NCBI GenBank assembly: GCA_937934275.1
Contig: CALHAM010000068.1
Coordinates: 1 to 53,829, forward strand
Length of the DNA stretch: 53,829 nucleotides
Direction: 5' to 3'
Source of the DNA: an uncultured Saprospiraceae bacterium
GTDB lineage: Bacteria; Bacteroidota; Bacteroidia; Chitinophagales; Saprospiraceae
Shown here: one piece after another, positions 16,035 to 24,345 of the stretch
Layout of the letters: each line of letters opens with the position of its first letter
Position numbering within the stretch: position 1 is the first letter of the stretch
Program-made: the position numbers and the translations under genes
Notes under the pieces: generated by a model
Seen by the model: the letters and a program-made list of their open reading frames with translations, nothing else
Told to the model about the DNA's origin: nothing
Database searches by the model: none

Positions 16035-17498
16035 TTAGAAATCTTCAAAGAAGCGCCGCGCATTACGGTTGAAGTTGCGCTGCATGTGCGTGGCATCGTG
16101 ATAGTTAGACCCTTCTATCTGATTAATGGCGTTGCGGCTGTAGAGTACGACCTCCCAGCGCGGGTTATTGATTTCGCCGCGAGCGTTGGAGTGTAACAGG
16201 ATGAAGTCTTCGCCGGCCAAAGATGGGTTGTAGAAGAGGAATTTGACGTTGCGCTGATGGGTTTTAGGAAAGTTGAAATAAACCCAAATTTCATAGGGTG
16301 GAGCGGCCGGGTCGTCGTCTACCCGAATGATGTCGTCGGGGCGCCCAAAGCGCAGAAAAGTGCGCCCGCGGTCGGTCTCAAAGCCGTATCGGAAGCCGCT
16401 ATGGAACTGCCGATCTACGGCCCCAGCTACGCGCATATATTCTAAGTAGGCCGCTTCAGGGTTATTAGGGTTTTTTTGGGCAAAGTGTCGAAGCAAGTAT
16501 AGCCTCATTCCGTACAGGTCGGAGCCAGCTAATAGATTCTTAAGGGCTTCAGCATCGTCAGCCCAAGTAAGCGCTGAAATGGCACGCAGGCTGTAGCGGA
16601 GGTTTTCTTCGCTGAGGTCGGCGACAAAGTACTTGTTCAGCTCTTCTTCATTGATTTCTGCTTTGCTCAAGTCGATGTCCAGCAGGGGGTTGCTGCGCTG
16701 GAAGGCTACTTTTTGCTGAGCGACAAGTTGGTTGTATTCCGTGCGCAGCTCTACAGTCAAGGTGTAGGAGCCGCTTTTCAGCTGACTGATATCGATAGCT
16801 GCGAGGATGGCGTCTATGCGAGAAGGTTTTTTTCTTTGCGCCGCGGTAGCCACTAAAGTCGTGTTGCCGTCGCCCATGTCTTGCTCGATGTAGTAGCGCA
16901 CAGCGTAGCCGTTTGGCCCGAGCTGCTCTCCGTGATAGACTTCGGCAAAAAAAGCCAGGCGCGTAGCGCGTTGCTCATAAACGGCGAACGGCAAAGGCTC
17001 TAAAAAGATACCGTGTTTGACAAAAGGATTATCGGTACTGTCGCGCCGGTAGCTGCGCAACAAGAGCGGTGTCGTCAGATAGGGTTCTTTAATTGGTGTC
17101 ACCGATAAAGGATAGCTCAAGGTGCGCTTGTTATTCGGGTCATAAGCATCTTGTAGGTCAATTTCAAGTGTGTATTCTCCCGGCGCCACAAAAAAGCGCT
17201 TGACGTCTAAAAGATCACTCGGAGCGGTTACTAGAGGGCTGCTGAGCAAATACTTTTCGTAGTTAGTTACCGCCTCGCCTGAGCGCACGAGGATGAGCAC
17301 CTCCACAGCCGCTTGTAGATGAACACTGTCTGCCGTCCTGAAAGTGATGGAGTTCGCGGCTATTTCTAAGTTAACCTCTAAATAAGGGCGGTCGGGAGTA
17401 GCATAAACAACATAGGCTACTCCTACGTCCAATGCAATAGCTCCATTCAAATTGCCCAGCAGAAAAAGGAGGATGTATAAAAAGCGATTGTTGTTCAT
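16035..17498 (-). CDS. GWxTD domain-containing secreted protein
   Basis: The 487-residue product has an N-terminal signal sequence (MNNNRFLYILLFLLGNLNGA). A beta-rich middle portion follows. The C-terminal GWxTD-type domain runs from about 390, with the core YGFETDRGRTFLRFGRPDDI and EIWVYFNF. The usual GWxTD core reads here as RYGFETD, so the name-giving Trp is Phe. The family is widespread in Bacteroidota and Acidobacteriota and of unknown biochemical role; it occurs near secreted proteases. Here it precedes the gingipain-like gene on the same strand, 217 bases apart and with separate promoter boxes. A TATTTTTG box at 17515-17522 predicts a leader of about 10 bases. Confidence 0.85.
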   Translation of the reverse strand: MNNNRFLYILLFLLGNLNGAIALDVGVAYVVYATPDRPYLEVNLEIAANSITFRTADSVHLQAAVEVLILVRSGEAVTNYEKYLLSSPLVTAPSDLLDVKRFFVAPGEYTLEIDLQDAYDPNNKRTLSYPLSVTPIKEPYLTTPLLLRSYRRDSTDNPFVKHGIFLEPLPFAVYEQRATRLAFFAEVYHGEQLGPNGYAVRYYIEQDMGDGNTTLVATAAQRKKPSRIDAILAAIDISQLKSGSYTLTVELRTEYNQLVAQQKVAFQRSNPLLDIDLSKAEINEEELNKYFVADLSEENLRYSLRAISALTWADDAEALKNLLAGSDLYGMRLYLLRHFAQKNPNNPEAAYLEYMRVAGAVDRQFHSGFRYGFETDRGRTFLRFGRPDDIIRVDDDPAAPPYEIWVYFNFPKTHQRNVKFLFYNPSLAGEDFILLHSNARGEINNPRWEVVLYSRNAINQIEGSNYHDATHMQRNFNRNARRFFEDF

Positions 17499-17514
17499 GC
17501 CTGTGAATTTTGAA

Positions 17515-17522
17515 CAAAAATA
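17515..17522 (-). promoter_or_regulatory. -7 box TATTTTTG of the GWxTD gene
   Basis: A full match to TAnnTTTG on the minus strand, ending 17 bases before the start codon at 17498. Confidence 0.5.
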
Positions 17523-17727
17523 ATCAAATCGAAACCAACTCTTGCCGGATTTTTCAAAAGACTTCTTAGGTCAAGCCTGTGGTCGAGCGCATGGATGCTG
17601 AGTAAACTCGTTCGGAAAAAAGGCCCGAACCTGAGAAGTTAAGTCCATCCGAGAGGAAGAATGCTTTTTTCTACCCCTCCCTCTGGCAGTGGATGTGCCT
17701 CGTTCTGAGCGTCGGGGTGCAGGCAGC

Positions 17728-17735
17728 TATCTTTG
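17728..17735 (+). promoter_or_regulatory. lpxH: -7 box TATCTTTG of lpxH
   Basis: A full match to TAnnTTTG. It overlaps a TTG codon at 17733 that would otherwise extend lpxH, which argues that the real start is the downstream GTG at 17757. Confidence 0.55.
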
Positions 17736-17756
17736 CCGAAGAAAAGCCGTTTTCCT

Positions 17757-18536
17757 GTGCAAAAAATATTCTTCGCCTCCGATTTTCATCTCGGTATTGA
17801 TGGGCATTTGCCCGCTCGCGACCGCGAGCGCCAGGTCGTTCGCTGGTTAGATGCGATAGCTCCGCAGGCACAAGCTATTTATTTGGTAGGCGACTTGTTC
17901 GAGTTTTGGTTTGAGTACCGCACGGTCATCCCAAAAGGCTTTTCCCGTTTCTTAGGTAAACTGGCCGAGCTGCGCGATGGCGGTATACCCATTCACGTAT
18001 TCATCGGCAACCACGACTTGTGGATGTTCGGCTATTTTGAGCAGGAACTGGGCATACCAGTGTATCGGCAGCCCTTACAAATCACTTTGGGCAGCAAGCG
18101 CTTTTTTATTGCTCACGGCGACGGTCTAGGCCCCAACGATCGCGGTTACAAGCTTATGAAAAAAGTGTTTCACCATCCGTGGAGCCAGTGGCTCTTTCGC
18201 TGGTTACACCCCGATATAGGCATCCGACTGGCTGCCTACTCTTCGGAGCGAAGCCGGCGAGCCATGCCGTCGGAAGAGCGCCATTGGCTTGGCGAACAAC
18301 GCGAATGGCTACTTCAATATGCCCATCGCAAAATTGAGCAGGGTGTTGAGCCGGACTTCTTCGTCTTCGGACACCGACACTTGCCCATTGATTGGCAGCT
18401 CAAAAACGGAAAAAGCCGCTACATCAACCTCGGAGAGTGGATCTACGCTTGTTCCTTCGCCGAATTTGACGGCGAGCAGATGAGGCTAAAGTTCTTCGAG
18501 TGTGAGGGGCAAATCATTCGAAACAAGCCTGAATGA
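17757..18536 (+). CDS. lpxH: UDP-2,3-diacylglucosamine diphosphatase LpxH
   Basis: Calcineurin-like phosphoesterase that cleaves UDP-2,3-diacylglucosamine to lipid X in lipid A synthesis at the inner membrane. Metal-binding motifs in order: FASDFHLG, LVGDLFEFWFEY, FIGNHDLWMFGY, then AHGDGLGP and the C-terminal FGHRHLP. The GNHD and GDxFE signatures are of the LpxH type. The start is chosen at GTG 17757 (MQKIFFASDFHLG), because an upstream TTG at 17733 falls inside the TATCTTTG promoter box and would not be transcribed. It is a single gene, followed by folE 106 bases later. Confidence 0.9.
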   Translation: MQKIFFASDFHLGIDGHLPARDRERQVVRWLDAIAPQAQAIYLVGDLFEFWFEYRTVIPKGFSRFLGKLAELRDGGIPIHVFIGNHDLWMFGYFEQELGIPVYRQPLQITLGSKRFFIAHGDGLGPNDRGYKLMKKVFHHPWSQWLFRWLHPDIGIRLAAYSSERSRRAMPSEERHWLGEQREWLLQYAHRKIEQGVEPDFFVFGHRHLPIDWQLKNGKSRYINLGEWIYACSFAEFDGEQMRLKFFECEGQIIRNKPE

Positions 18537-18642
18537 AACTTAAAGGTTAAGTTTTTTCTAGATAAAAGCCCAAAAAAGATAAACAAAATAAGGGGTAGGG
18601 CGTTGTTGAGGTATTCGTTCACGCCAACCACACCAGCTGTTT

Positions 18643-19329
18643 ATGTCTGACTTTGTGCCTGACTACTCTGCCACCTCCTTTGATGATTTAGGTGATTTAC
18701 ACCTTTCCGATGCTTCCGAAACCCCGATGCGTGCCGGTGCTTTTGATTTGAGTGAAGAGGAGAAAATGGAACGCATTTCGGCTCATTTTTCTGAAATTAT
18801 GCAAATTCTCGGCCTCGACCTGGCCGATGACAGCCTGCGCGGTACTCCTCGACGCGTGGCTAAAATGTATGTGAAAGAAATATTCCGAGGGCTTGACCCA
18901 GCGAATAAGCCTAAGATCACCACATTTGAGAACAAGTATCGCTATCGGCGCATGCTCGTTGAGCGGAATATTCCCGTGCAGAGTACTTGTGAGCACCATT
19001 TTCAGCCCATTTTTGGCGTGGCGCACGTAGCTTACATTCCAAACGGTCGGGTTATTGGTTTGTCAAAGCTCAACCGCATTGTAGACTATTTTGCTCGTCG
19101 CCCTCAGGTACAGGAGCGCCTGACGGTGCAAATTGCAGAAGAGTTGCGCCGCATATTGCATACCGAAGACGTGGCTGTTTACCTCGATGCTCGGCACATG
19201 TGCGTGCAAGCGCGCGGCGTAGAACATCATGGTGCCAGTACCGTAACTGCCGAGTATTCAGGCAAATTTCTAAACGAGGAAACAAAACGCGAGTTCTTGA
19301 TGGCCATACACTCGCGTCAGCCCGAATAA
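18643..19329 (+). CDS. folE: GTP cyclohydrolase I
   Basis: Converts GTP to 7,8-dihydroneopterin triphosphate, the first step of folate and pterin synthesis. The 228-residue product has an acidic N-terminal extension of about 45 residues before the conserved domain (EKMERISAHFSEIMQILGL). Catalytic and zinc motifs are seen: GLDLADDSLRGTPRRVAKMY, the zinc Cys and His in STCEHHFQPIFG, and the second zinc Cys in ARHMCVQARGVEHHGASTVT. The length fits the family plus the extension. The gene converges with sua5, only 3 bases between stops. Confidence 0.97.
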   Translation: MSDFVPDYSATSFDDLGDLHLSDASETPMRAGAFDLSEEEKMERISAHFSEIMQILGLDLADDSLRGTPRRVAKMYVKEIFRGLDPANKPKITTFENKYRYRRMLVERNIPVQSTCEHHFQPIFGVAHVAYIPNGRVIGLSKLNRIVDYFARRPQVQERLTVQIAEELRRILHTEDVAVYLDARHMCVQARGVEHHGASTVTAEYSGKFLNEETKREFLMAIHSRQPE

Positions 19330-19332
19330 TTG

Positions 19333-20313
19333 CTATTCAGCGGCAGTTGCGGCGCGCCGCAAGCGATCGTTGATGGCGCGGCCCAAACCGATTTCAGGGC
19401 ACTGCTCTGCCCAGATGGTTTCAACATCTTCGGCACTGTCTAAGGCGCGCAAGGCGGAGAAAAGGTTTTGCGCCGCTTCGGCGAGGTCGCCGCTCTGCGA
19501 CAATACGAAGCAGCGGGTGTGTGGGGGAAGCCGCTCTCGGCAGCGGAAGAGCAATAGCCCTAGTTTAGGGGGCGCCGCTTGGATAGGCCAATAGTCGGAG
19601 GAGGGCCAGAGCAAAAGTCGCTTGCGAGGAGCGTAGTGCGTTGTTAGTAAGCCCGGAGCAATGGGGTTGCTAACAGAATGCCGACGTACAACAACCCTTT
19701 TTTGAGCAGCATCCTCAATAGCCTCTACGGTTAGGCCGCCTAAGCGATAGACAACTAATGCGCCGTCTTCCATGCCAACAATAGCGCTCTCTACACCTAT
19801 TGTACAGGGGCCGCCGTCCAGGATGTAAGGAATTTTGTCCTTTAGCTGGTCATATACATGCTGTGCGGTAGTAGGGCTGATGTAACCGAAAGGATTGGCG
19901 CTAGGTGCCGCCAAAGGAAAAGGTAGGCGGGCCAACAGCTGGCGCGTCAGGAGGTGTGCCGGAGCACGCAACGCTACTCGAGGCAAACCAGCCGTTATCA
20001 GGTCAGGGATGAGGGCTTTTTTAGGTACCAGCACGGTTAGCGGCCCAGGCCAAAAGCGCTCTGCCAATCGGCGCAAGAGGGGAGGCAGTTCCTCGGCATA
20101 GGCTGTTGCCTCATCTAAATCAAGCACATGCACAATGAGGGGATCGAAGGCAGGGCGGTTCTTAACTGCAAAAATGACTGCTGCTGCAGCGGGGTCTAAT
20201 GCATTGGCCGCTAAGCCATATACCGTCTCGGTGGGTATGGCCACGCATTGGCCTGCCGTCAGCCATCGAATGGCCTCTTCTAGATCAGTGCCTATTTGAG
20301 TTTTGAAAGACAT
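19333..20313 (-). CDS. sua5: L-threonylcarbamoyladenylate synthase (Sua5/TsaC)
   Basis: Makes threonylcarbamoyl-AMP for the t6A modification of tRNAs reading ANN codons. The 326-residue product has the YrdC domain at about 1-205. The N-terminal segment is VAIPTETVYGLAANAL, the lysine is in VIFAVKNRPAFDPL, and SAPSANPFGYISPT and CTIGVESAIVG follow. A C-terminal Sua5 domain begins near APGLLTTHYAPRKRLLLW, so this is the long Sua5 form, not the short TsaC. It is transcribed away from dcd, and 528 bases of non-coding DNA lie upstream. Confidence 0.94.
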   Translation of the reverse strand: MSFKTQIGTDLEEAIRWLTAGQCVAIPTETVYGLAANALDPAAAAVIFAVKNRPAFDPLIVHVLDLDEATAYAEELPPLLRRLAERFWPGPLTVLVPKKALIPDLITAGLPRVALRAPAHLLTRQLLARLPFPLAAPSANPFGYISPTTAQHVYDQLKDKIPYILDGGPCTIGVESAIVGMEDGALVVYRLGGLTVEAIEDAAQKRVVVRRHSVSNPIAPGLLTTHYAPRKRLLLWPSSDYWPIQAAPPKLGLLLFRCRERLPPHTRCFVLSQSGDLAEAAQNLFSALRALDSAEDVETIWAEQCPEIGLGRAINDRLRRAATAAE

Positions 20314-20532
20314 AGGCGACGCAACTCTAAAGACAGAATAAGGCGTTTTACCTCAAAAAAAGCTACACTAAACAGCGTCCTTTCTAAGAAAATATACTTT
20401 GATAGGCCCATTTCTCTCGCTCTTAAGTATCTGCAGGAAGCCATCAGACGCACTAATGCTCAGGCAAGTTTTTTATAAAATTTGCACAATTAACCGAATT
20501 TCCGACTTTAGCGCCCGAATAGGGGAGTAAAG

Positions 20533-20655
20533 ATGCCGATTTCTTGCCCTATGTGCCGTCTCGACATTCATCCTTTCTATTGTATGAACGATGCCGGTTG
20601 TCGCTTCGACAATCGGCAATTTTTTTCAGAATGCTACAGGAAAGTGTGCATTTAA
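20533..20655 (+). CDS. Possible cysteine-rich micropeptide (40 residues), doubtful
   Basis: A short frame from ATG 20533 to TAA 20655 with an unusually good Shine-Dalgarno-like AGGGGAG (20521-20527) just before it. The peptide starts MPISCPMCRLDIHPFYC and contains six cysteines in all, with a CPMC pair like a zinc knuckle. Against it: a terminator-like hairpin lies inside the frame (20593-20626), no homologue is known to me, and frames of this length arise by chance. It is listed because the ribosome site and cysteine content stand out. Confidence 0.2.
   Translation: MPISCPMCRLDIHPFYCMNDAGCRFDNRQFFSECYRKVCI
20593..20626 (+). terminator. Terminator-like hairpin without an upstream plus-strand gene
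   Basis: GCCGGTTGTCG (20593-20603) pairs with CGACAATCGGC (20606-20616), 11 bp with one G-U, loop of two to three bases, followed by AA and seven T. It looks like a true intrinsic terminator, but the only gene upstream (sua5) runs the other way. Confidence 0.6.
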
Positions 20656-20801
20656 AACCTTTTTCCTTCTTCGAAAAGGATGTCTGCCTTGATTGCTGGA
20701 GCCTTTTTTCGGTGTGGAGGAGCTGCGAAGCGAAGTCGGTCGGACCGCTAAAATCGATCTATTGGCTGTGCTATCCCAGATCAGGTCTTTGTCGGAGCGG
20801 G

Positions 20802-20809
20802 TACCTTTG
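20802..20809 (+). promoter_or_regulatory. dcd: -7 box TACCTTTG of dcd
   Basis: The consensus box lies 33 bases before the GTG start at 20842 and supports that start. Confidence 0.6.
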
Positions 20810-20841
20810 CATCCGATTTTTTCACAAAAAAAGCACCTGGT

Positions 20842-21378
20842 GTGATTCTGACAGACAAAAAAATCCTTGAAGCTATTGCTGCCGGTGAGATTGTTATTGA
20901 CCCCTTTCGGCGCGAGTGCTTGGGGACTAATTCGTACGACGTGCATTTGGGCAAGTATTTGGCCGTTTATCGAGACCGCGTGCTGGATGCCCGTCGCCAC
21001 AACCCCGTAGAATTGCTGGAGATACCTGAAGAGGGCTTTGTGCTGCAACCTGGTACGCTTTATTTGGGTGTCACGGAGGAGTACACCGAAACACACGGTA
21101 CGGTGCCTTTCTTGGAGGGCAAAAGCAGTATTGGGCGCTTGGGTATTGATATTCACGCTACGGCGGGCAAGGGTGACGTTGGCTTTTCAAACCACTGGAC
21201 GTTAGAGATTTCGTGTACGCAGCCTGTTCGCGTATATGCAGGCATGCCTATTGGGCAGCTGATTTACTTCCGCATAGATGGCGAGATTGAGAACTATTAC
21301 CATCGAAAACCCGATGCTAAGTACAATCATCGCAGTGACAAGCCGATGGAAAGCATGATGTGGAAGAACTTTAGATAG
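20842..21378 (+). CDS. dcd: dCTP deaminase
   Basis: Deaminates dCTP to dUTP, feeding dTMP synthesis. The 178-residue product starts MILTDKKILEAIAAGEIVI, like its relatives, from a GTG codon. SYDVHLG, the arginine motif KSSIGRLGIDIHATAG, and the active-site GFSNHWTLEIS (catalytic Glu in TLE) are all present, with PVRVYAGMPIGQLIYF near the end. Length fits the family. A promoter box TACCTTTG at 20802 lies 33 bases upstream. The stop codon overlaps the GTG of the next gene by one base (TAGTG). Confidence 0.95.
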   Translation: MILTDKKILEAIAAGEIVIDPFRRECLGTNSYDVHLGKYLAVYRDRVLDARRHNPVELLEIPEEGFVLQPGTLYLGVTEEYTETHGTVPFLEGKSSIGRLGIDIHATAGKGDVGFSNHWTLEISCTQPVRVYAGMPIGQLIYFRIDGEIENYYHRKPDAKYNHRSDKPMESMMWKNFR

Positions 21379-22256
21379 TGCTTCGGTCTTTTCCTTTGGA
21401 GATTTTTTTATACTTTTTTAATGAATGCATGCTTGGCTTTTGCCTTGGCTTCGCTGCCTGTCTATTGGCCTTAGTGGGTTTTGAAGTTGCTTTGCGCGCC
21501 CTACTGCCGGGCGTGCATGTGCGCAGCCGATACCTTTACGCGGGTCTTACCTTTGCTTGCTCACCAGCTTTTTGGGCGTTGGCGAAGCAAGCATCGGTTT
21601 CGTTAGGTGCTTTAGGGGCGATGTTGTTGGCCATTGCTTTTTTTGCTCGCGCTATGGATAGTGGGTATTGGCGCTGGGTATTGGCTTTTTGGGTGGTAGG
21701 TGTAGGGGCTGTAAGTTTGTGGTGGGTATTAGCCTTTGTTTTGGCGCCTCTGGGCTTAGTGCTTTTATTTGAGTATCCGCAAAGGCATTGGGTCTTTGCG
21801 GCGCTAACGGCTTCTGTAGTGATAGGCAGTGTGTTGTGTAGTGCCAGCATCACAGCTTGTGACCGAGCGGCGACGTTGGATTGGTCAGTACATTATTTTT
21901 GGATTAAGCCCGAAGGAATGCCAAATGCAGCTCTGCTTTGGCGCCCTTTTGGGCATCCCTTCTTCTGTTTGCCTTTACCCGCCTTGGTTTTGCTGTTTAA
22001 AAAAACAGATGTGGGCCTCTACCACCGTCGGGCACTCGTCTTTTGCTTAACGGCTTTGATGCTTTATTTCAGCGGTTTACACCGCCTTAGTTCTGCACAA
22101 CTGTTGCCGGCTTACGCCTTAGTGTTGCTTTTGCTTTTTCCAGCGTGGGATAGGTTCTTTGCTTACGGCAACTATTTTTTCCCGCGTCTGACAGTGTTGC
22201 TCATGGGTGTAGCCACGCTCTGTCAAGTAGCTGCCTGCCTTTTTTTCCACGGGTAA
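21378..22256 (+). CDS. Polytopic membrane protein, unknown function
   Basis: I do not recognise the family. The 292-residue product has about eight hydrophobic helices, with a larger loop around residues 165-200 (LDWSVHYFWIKPEGMPNAAL). There is no signal peptide other than the first helix. The loop and spacing bring to mind integral glycosyltransferases of the PMT/ArnT superfamily, but the usual Asp-rich first loop is not seen, so this stays a weak suggestion. The GTG at 21378 overlaps the dcd stop by one base and may be translationally coupled; the in-frame ATG at 21429 is an alternative start. lgt follows 49 bases downstream. Confidence 0.7.
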   Translation: MLRSFPLEIFLYFFNECMLGFCLGFAACLLALVGFEVALRALLPGVHVRSRYLYAGLTFACSPAFWALAKQASVSLGALGAMLLAIAFFARAMDSGYWRWVLAFWVVGVGAVSLWWVLAFVLAPLGLVLLFEYPQRHWVFAALTASVVIGSVLCSASITACDRAATLDWSVHYFWIKPEGMPNAALLWRPFGHPFFCLPLPALVLLFKKTDVGLYHRRALVFCLTALMLYFSGLHRLSSAQLLPAYALVLLLLFPAWDRFFAYGNYFFPRLTVLLMGVATLCQVAACLFFHG

Positions 22257-22292
22257 CTTTCGTCCGCCAGTTTACATTTGAAGCCAGAAAGC

Positions 22293-22300
22293 TACCTTTG
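22293..22300 (+). promoter_or_regulatory. lgt: -7 box TACCTTTG of lgt, only 5 bases before the ATG
   Basis: A full consensus box. With a normal start-site distance, transcription would begin at or next to the ATG at 22306, implying a leaderless or nearly leaderless mRNA. Confidence 0.5.
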
Positions 22301-22305
22301 CCTAC

Positions 22306-23511
22306 ATGTATCCGGACCTGTCCTACCTTGCCCATGCTTTATGGGGTACGGAGCCAGACAATTGGCTTGCCATTTTCAAGACATTTGGCTTCTTTCTGGC
22401 CATTTCGTTTTTGGTGAGCGCGACGATCTACTATTTGGAGCTCAAACGCAAGGCGCGGGAGGGCCTATTCAAGCCTGTGCGAATGACGGTAGTGGAGGGT
22501 AAGCCTCCCTCAGCATCCGAGATAGCCGGCAATGCTCTTTTGGGTTTGATCTTAGGAGGTAAAGTCTTCTACGCTGCGCGGCATTTGGAGGATTTTCAAA
22601 TCGACCCGGCGACAGTCATTTTTTCAAGCAAGATGCATTGGCCAGCAGCACTTATCGGTGCGCTTGCGCTTGGCGGCCTCACTTGGTGGGAAGGTTGGCG
22701 TCGTCGCCGCCAAAAAGCGGTTGCAGTGGAAAAAGACATCTGGCCACACGACCGCATCAGCGAAATTACTGTATGGGCAGCCGTTGGGGGCATTGTGGGA
22801 GCCAAGGTTTTTGATCTTTTTGACAACTGGAACGCTTTCCTTAACGACCCTATGGGCGCACTGCTCTCAGGAGGAGGGTTAGCGTTTTACGGAGGCTTGA
22901 TCGTGGGTTTTGTCGCTGTTGTCGCCTATTTGTGGCGACACCAAATACCCTTTTTACATGCTGCCGATGCTGTGGCGCCTGCTTTGGCGGCCGGCTATGG
23001 CGTAGGGCGCATCGGTTGTCAATTGAGCGGTGATGGCGATTGGGGCATCGTCAACCAAATGCCTAAGCCCAGCTGGCTAAGTTGGTTACCCGATAGCTGG
23101 TGGGCTAGCACTTACCCCCACCACGTGCTCAACACGCCGTATACCGATCCGGTATCTAGCGTACCCATCGAGGGCTGTACTTGGCGCTATTGCATGGAAC
23201 TGGCCATGCCTGTATTCCCAACGCCCTTGTACGAGACACTCATGATGGCCGTTGTATTTGCTATCCTTTGGAGCATGCGTAAACGCTTGCGCGTGCCGGG
23301 CCTGTTGTTTTTTCTCTATTTAGCCCTTGCCGCTGTAGAGCGCTTCTGGATTGAGAAAATTCGCGTCAACGTGCACCACGAGGTGCTGGGCATGCGGATG
23401 AGTCAAGCCGAGATCATTTCCTCCCTTTTGTTTGTGGTTAGCATGGTAGGTATGGCGGTAGTGTGGCTGCTCTATCGGCGCCAAAAGCGCCGGGTAAAAG
23501 CACGGACTTAG
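22306..23511 (+). CDS. lgt: Prolipoprotein diacylglyceryl transferase
   Basis: Transfers diacylglycerol from phosphatidylglycerol to the lipobox cysteine of prelipoproteins in the inner membrane. The 401-residue product has seven or more membrane helices. Family motifs seen are GGLAFYGGLIVG, the Lgt signature GYGVGRIGCQLSGDGDWG with its invariant Arg, and PTPLYETLMM near the C-terminus. It is longer than the approximately 290-residue proteobacterial enzyme, as is common in Bacteroidota, with an insertion after the signature. The next step of the pathway, LspA, lies at 30.2 kb, not adjacent. The stop codon overlaps that of yhhN on the other strand (TTAG). Confidence 0.95.
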   Translation: MYPDLSYLAHALWGTEPDNWLAIFKTFGFFLAISFLVSATIYYLELKRKAREGLFKPVRMTVVEGKPPSASEIAGNALLGLILGGKVFYAARHLEDFQIDPATVIFSSKMHWPAALIGALALGGLTWWEGWRRRRQKAVAVEKDIWPHDRISEITVWAAVGGIVGAKVFDLFDNWNAFLNDPMGALLSGGGLAFYGGLIVGFVAVVAYLWRHQIPFLHAADAVAPALAAGYGVGRIGCQLSGDGDWGIVNQMPKPSWLSWLPDSWWASTYPHHVLNTPYTDPVSSVPIEGCTWRYCMELAMPVFPTPLYETLMMAVVFAILWSMRKRLRVPGLLFFLYLALAAVERFWIEKIRVNVHHEVLGMRMSQAEIISSLLFVVSMVGMAVVWLLYRRQKRRVKART

Positions 23512-24215
23512 GCGCGCTTCTTTCTTTTCTCTTGCAAATATTTTGCGGCTCCGTGCACTAGCAGCCATTGCCCCAACAGGTAGGTCGCCATGATTACGGC
23601 CCTGCTGTGCAAAAACGTATGCCCGAAGCGCGCTGCAGCCAGTAAGCAATCCGAAAGCAAAAAAAGCAAAGCTCCCGACATCGCCTGCGAAAAAGCCATT
23701 TCGCCTAACTGAAAGCGCGCATGTAATACCGACAACGACACGCCCATCAAGGCAACGCCATAGAGCACTATGGGCAGCCGTAAGCCTTCAGATACGCCTG
23801 GCCATAGCCAATACAGAAAACCCACTCCAAAGACCACCAATGCCACACCCGACAGTGGAGATCGATGTAAAAAGCCCTTCGAATGCCTTGCTTCCGCAAA
23901 AAAACCGCCACTGTAGGATAGCTGGGCAAAGAGAAAGACCAGTAGACCCAGCAAAAAGAACAGCTCGCCTTGCTTACCTTGGCTAAACAGCAGCAACACA
24001 TCGCCTAACGTAGAAAATGCCAATGCCGCCAGCACAGAGCTGCGCAAAAATCGGCCCTTAGCCGGTGTAGCACGCCAAAACCAGGTGCCCAATAGCGGCA
24101 TCAGCCAGGGCTTCGTCCATGCAGCCAGGGTGTATACTCCGATCGCTTCGGCAGCAACGTGGGCAACGCCCAGGGCGACATAAAGCCATAAAAAGGGGGA
24201 GTGCAGTGTTTTCAT
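23508..24215 (-). CDS. YhhN/TMEM86-family membrane protein (possible lysoplasmalogenase)
   Basis: The 235-residue product is an integral membrane protein with about eight helices. The family signature is visible: FSTLGDVLLLF (conserved Gly-Asp) followed by FFLLGLLVFLFAQLSY. Eukaryotic TMEM86 and some bacterial homologues hydrolyse lysoplasmalogen, but the function of most bacterial YhhN proteins is not established, so the activity is a family-level inference. The gene converges with lgt and overlaps it by four bases. Confidence 0.85.
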   Translation of the reverse strand: MKTLHSPFLWLYVALGVAHVAAEAIGVYTLAAWTKPWLMPLLGTWFWRATPAKGRFLRSSVLAALAFSTLGDVLLLFSQGKQGELFFLLGLLVFLFAQLSYSGGFFAEARHSKGFLHRSPLSGVALVVFGVGFLYWLWPGVSEGLRLPIVLYGVALMGVSLSVLHARFQLGEMAFSQAMSGALLFLLSDCLLAAARFGHTFLHSRAVIMATYLLGQWLLVHGAAKYLQEKRKKRA

Positions 24216-24310
24216 GAGACAAGGTTACAAAAACTTTCTCGCCTGACGGCATGCGAAAAAACTGCTCCTTGGGTGTTGAACGGCAACAAACTTCTTTATT
24301 TGAGTTTAAC

Positions 24311-24325
24311 GCGCGACATTCGCGC
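24311..24325. repeat. Palindrome in the hpf leader
   Basis: GCGCGA-CAT-TCGCGC, a perfect inverted repeat ending 20 bases before the hpf ATG at 24346. As RNA it would form a stable hairpin near the ribosome-binding region; as DNA it could be an operator. Confidence 0.4.
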
Positions 24326-24345
24326 CTCAAAAAAAGTAACCCACT

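Larger units (their letters stand above)
20314..20841 (+). other. Intergenic region with terminator-like hairpin, mini-ORF and dcd promoter
   Basis: The longest gene-free stretch of the window. It contains a TATACTTTG box at 20393-20401, an AGGGGAG followed by a 40-codon ORF at 20533, a strong hairpin plus T tract at 20593-20626, and the dcd -7 box at 20802-20809. A 108-codon open frame at 20544-20870 has no protein-like features and is not called. No upstream plus-strand gene could be the client of the hairpin, so a small transcript is possible. Confidence 0.45.

Noticed and set aside
20544-20870. Plus-strand open frame of 108 codons before dcd
   Set aside because: Composition is not protein-like, it crosses a strong terminator hairpin and the dcd promoter, and it overlaps the dcd start.
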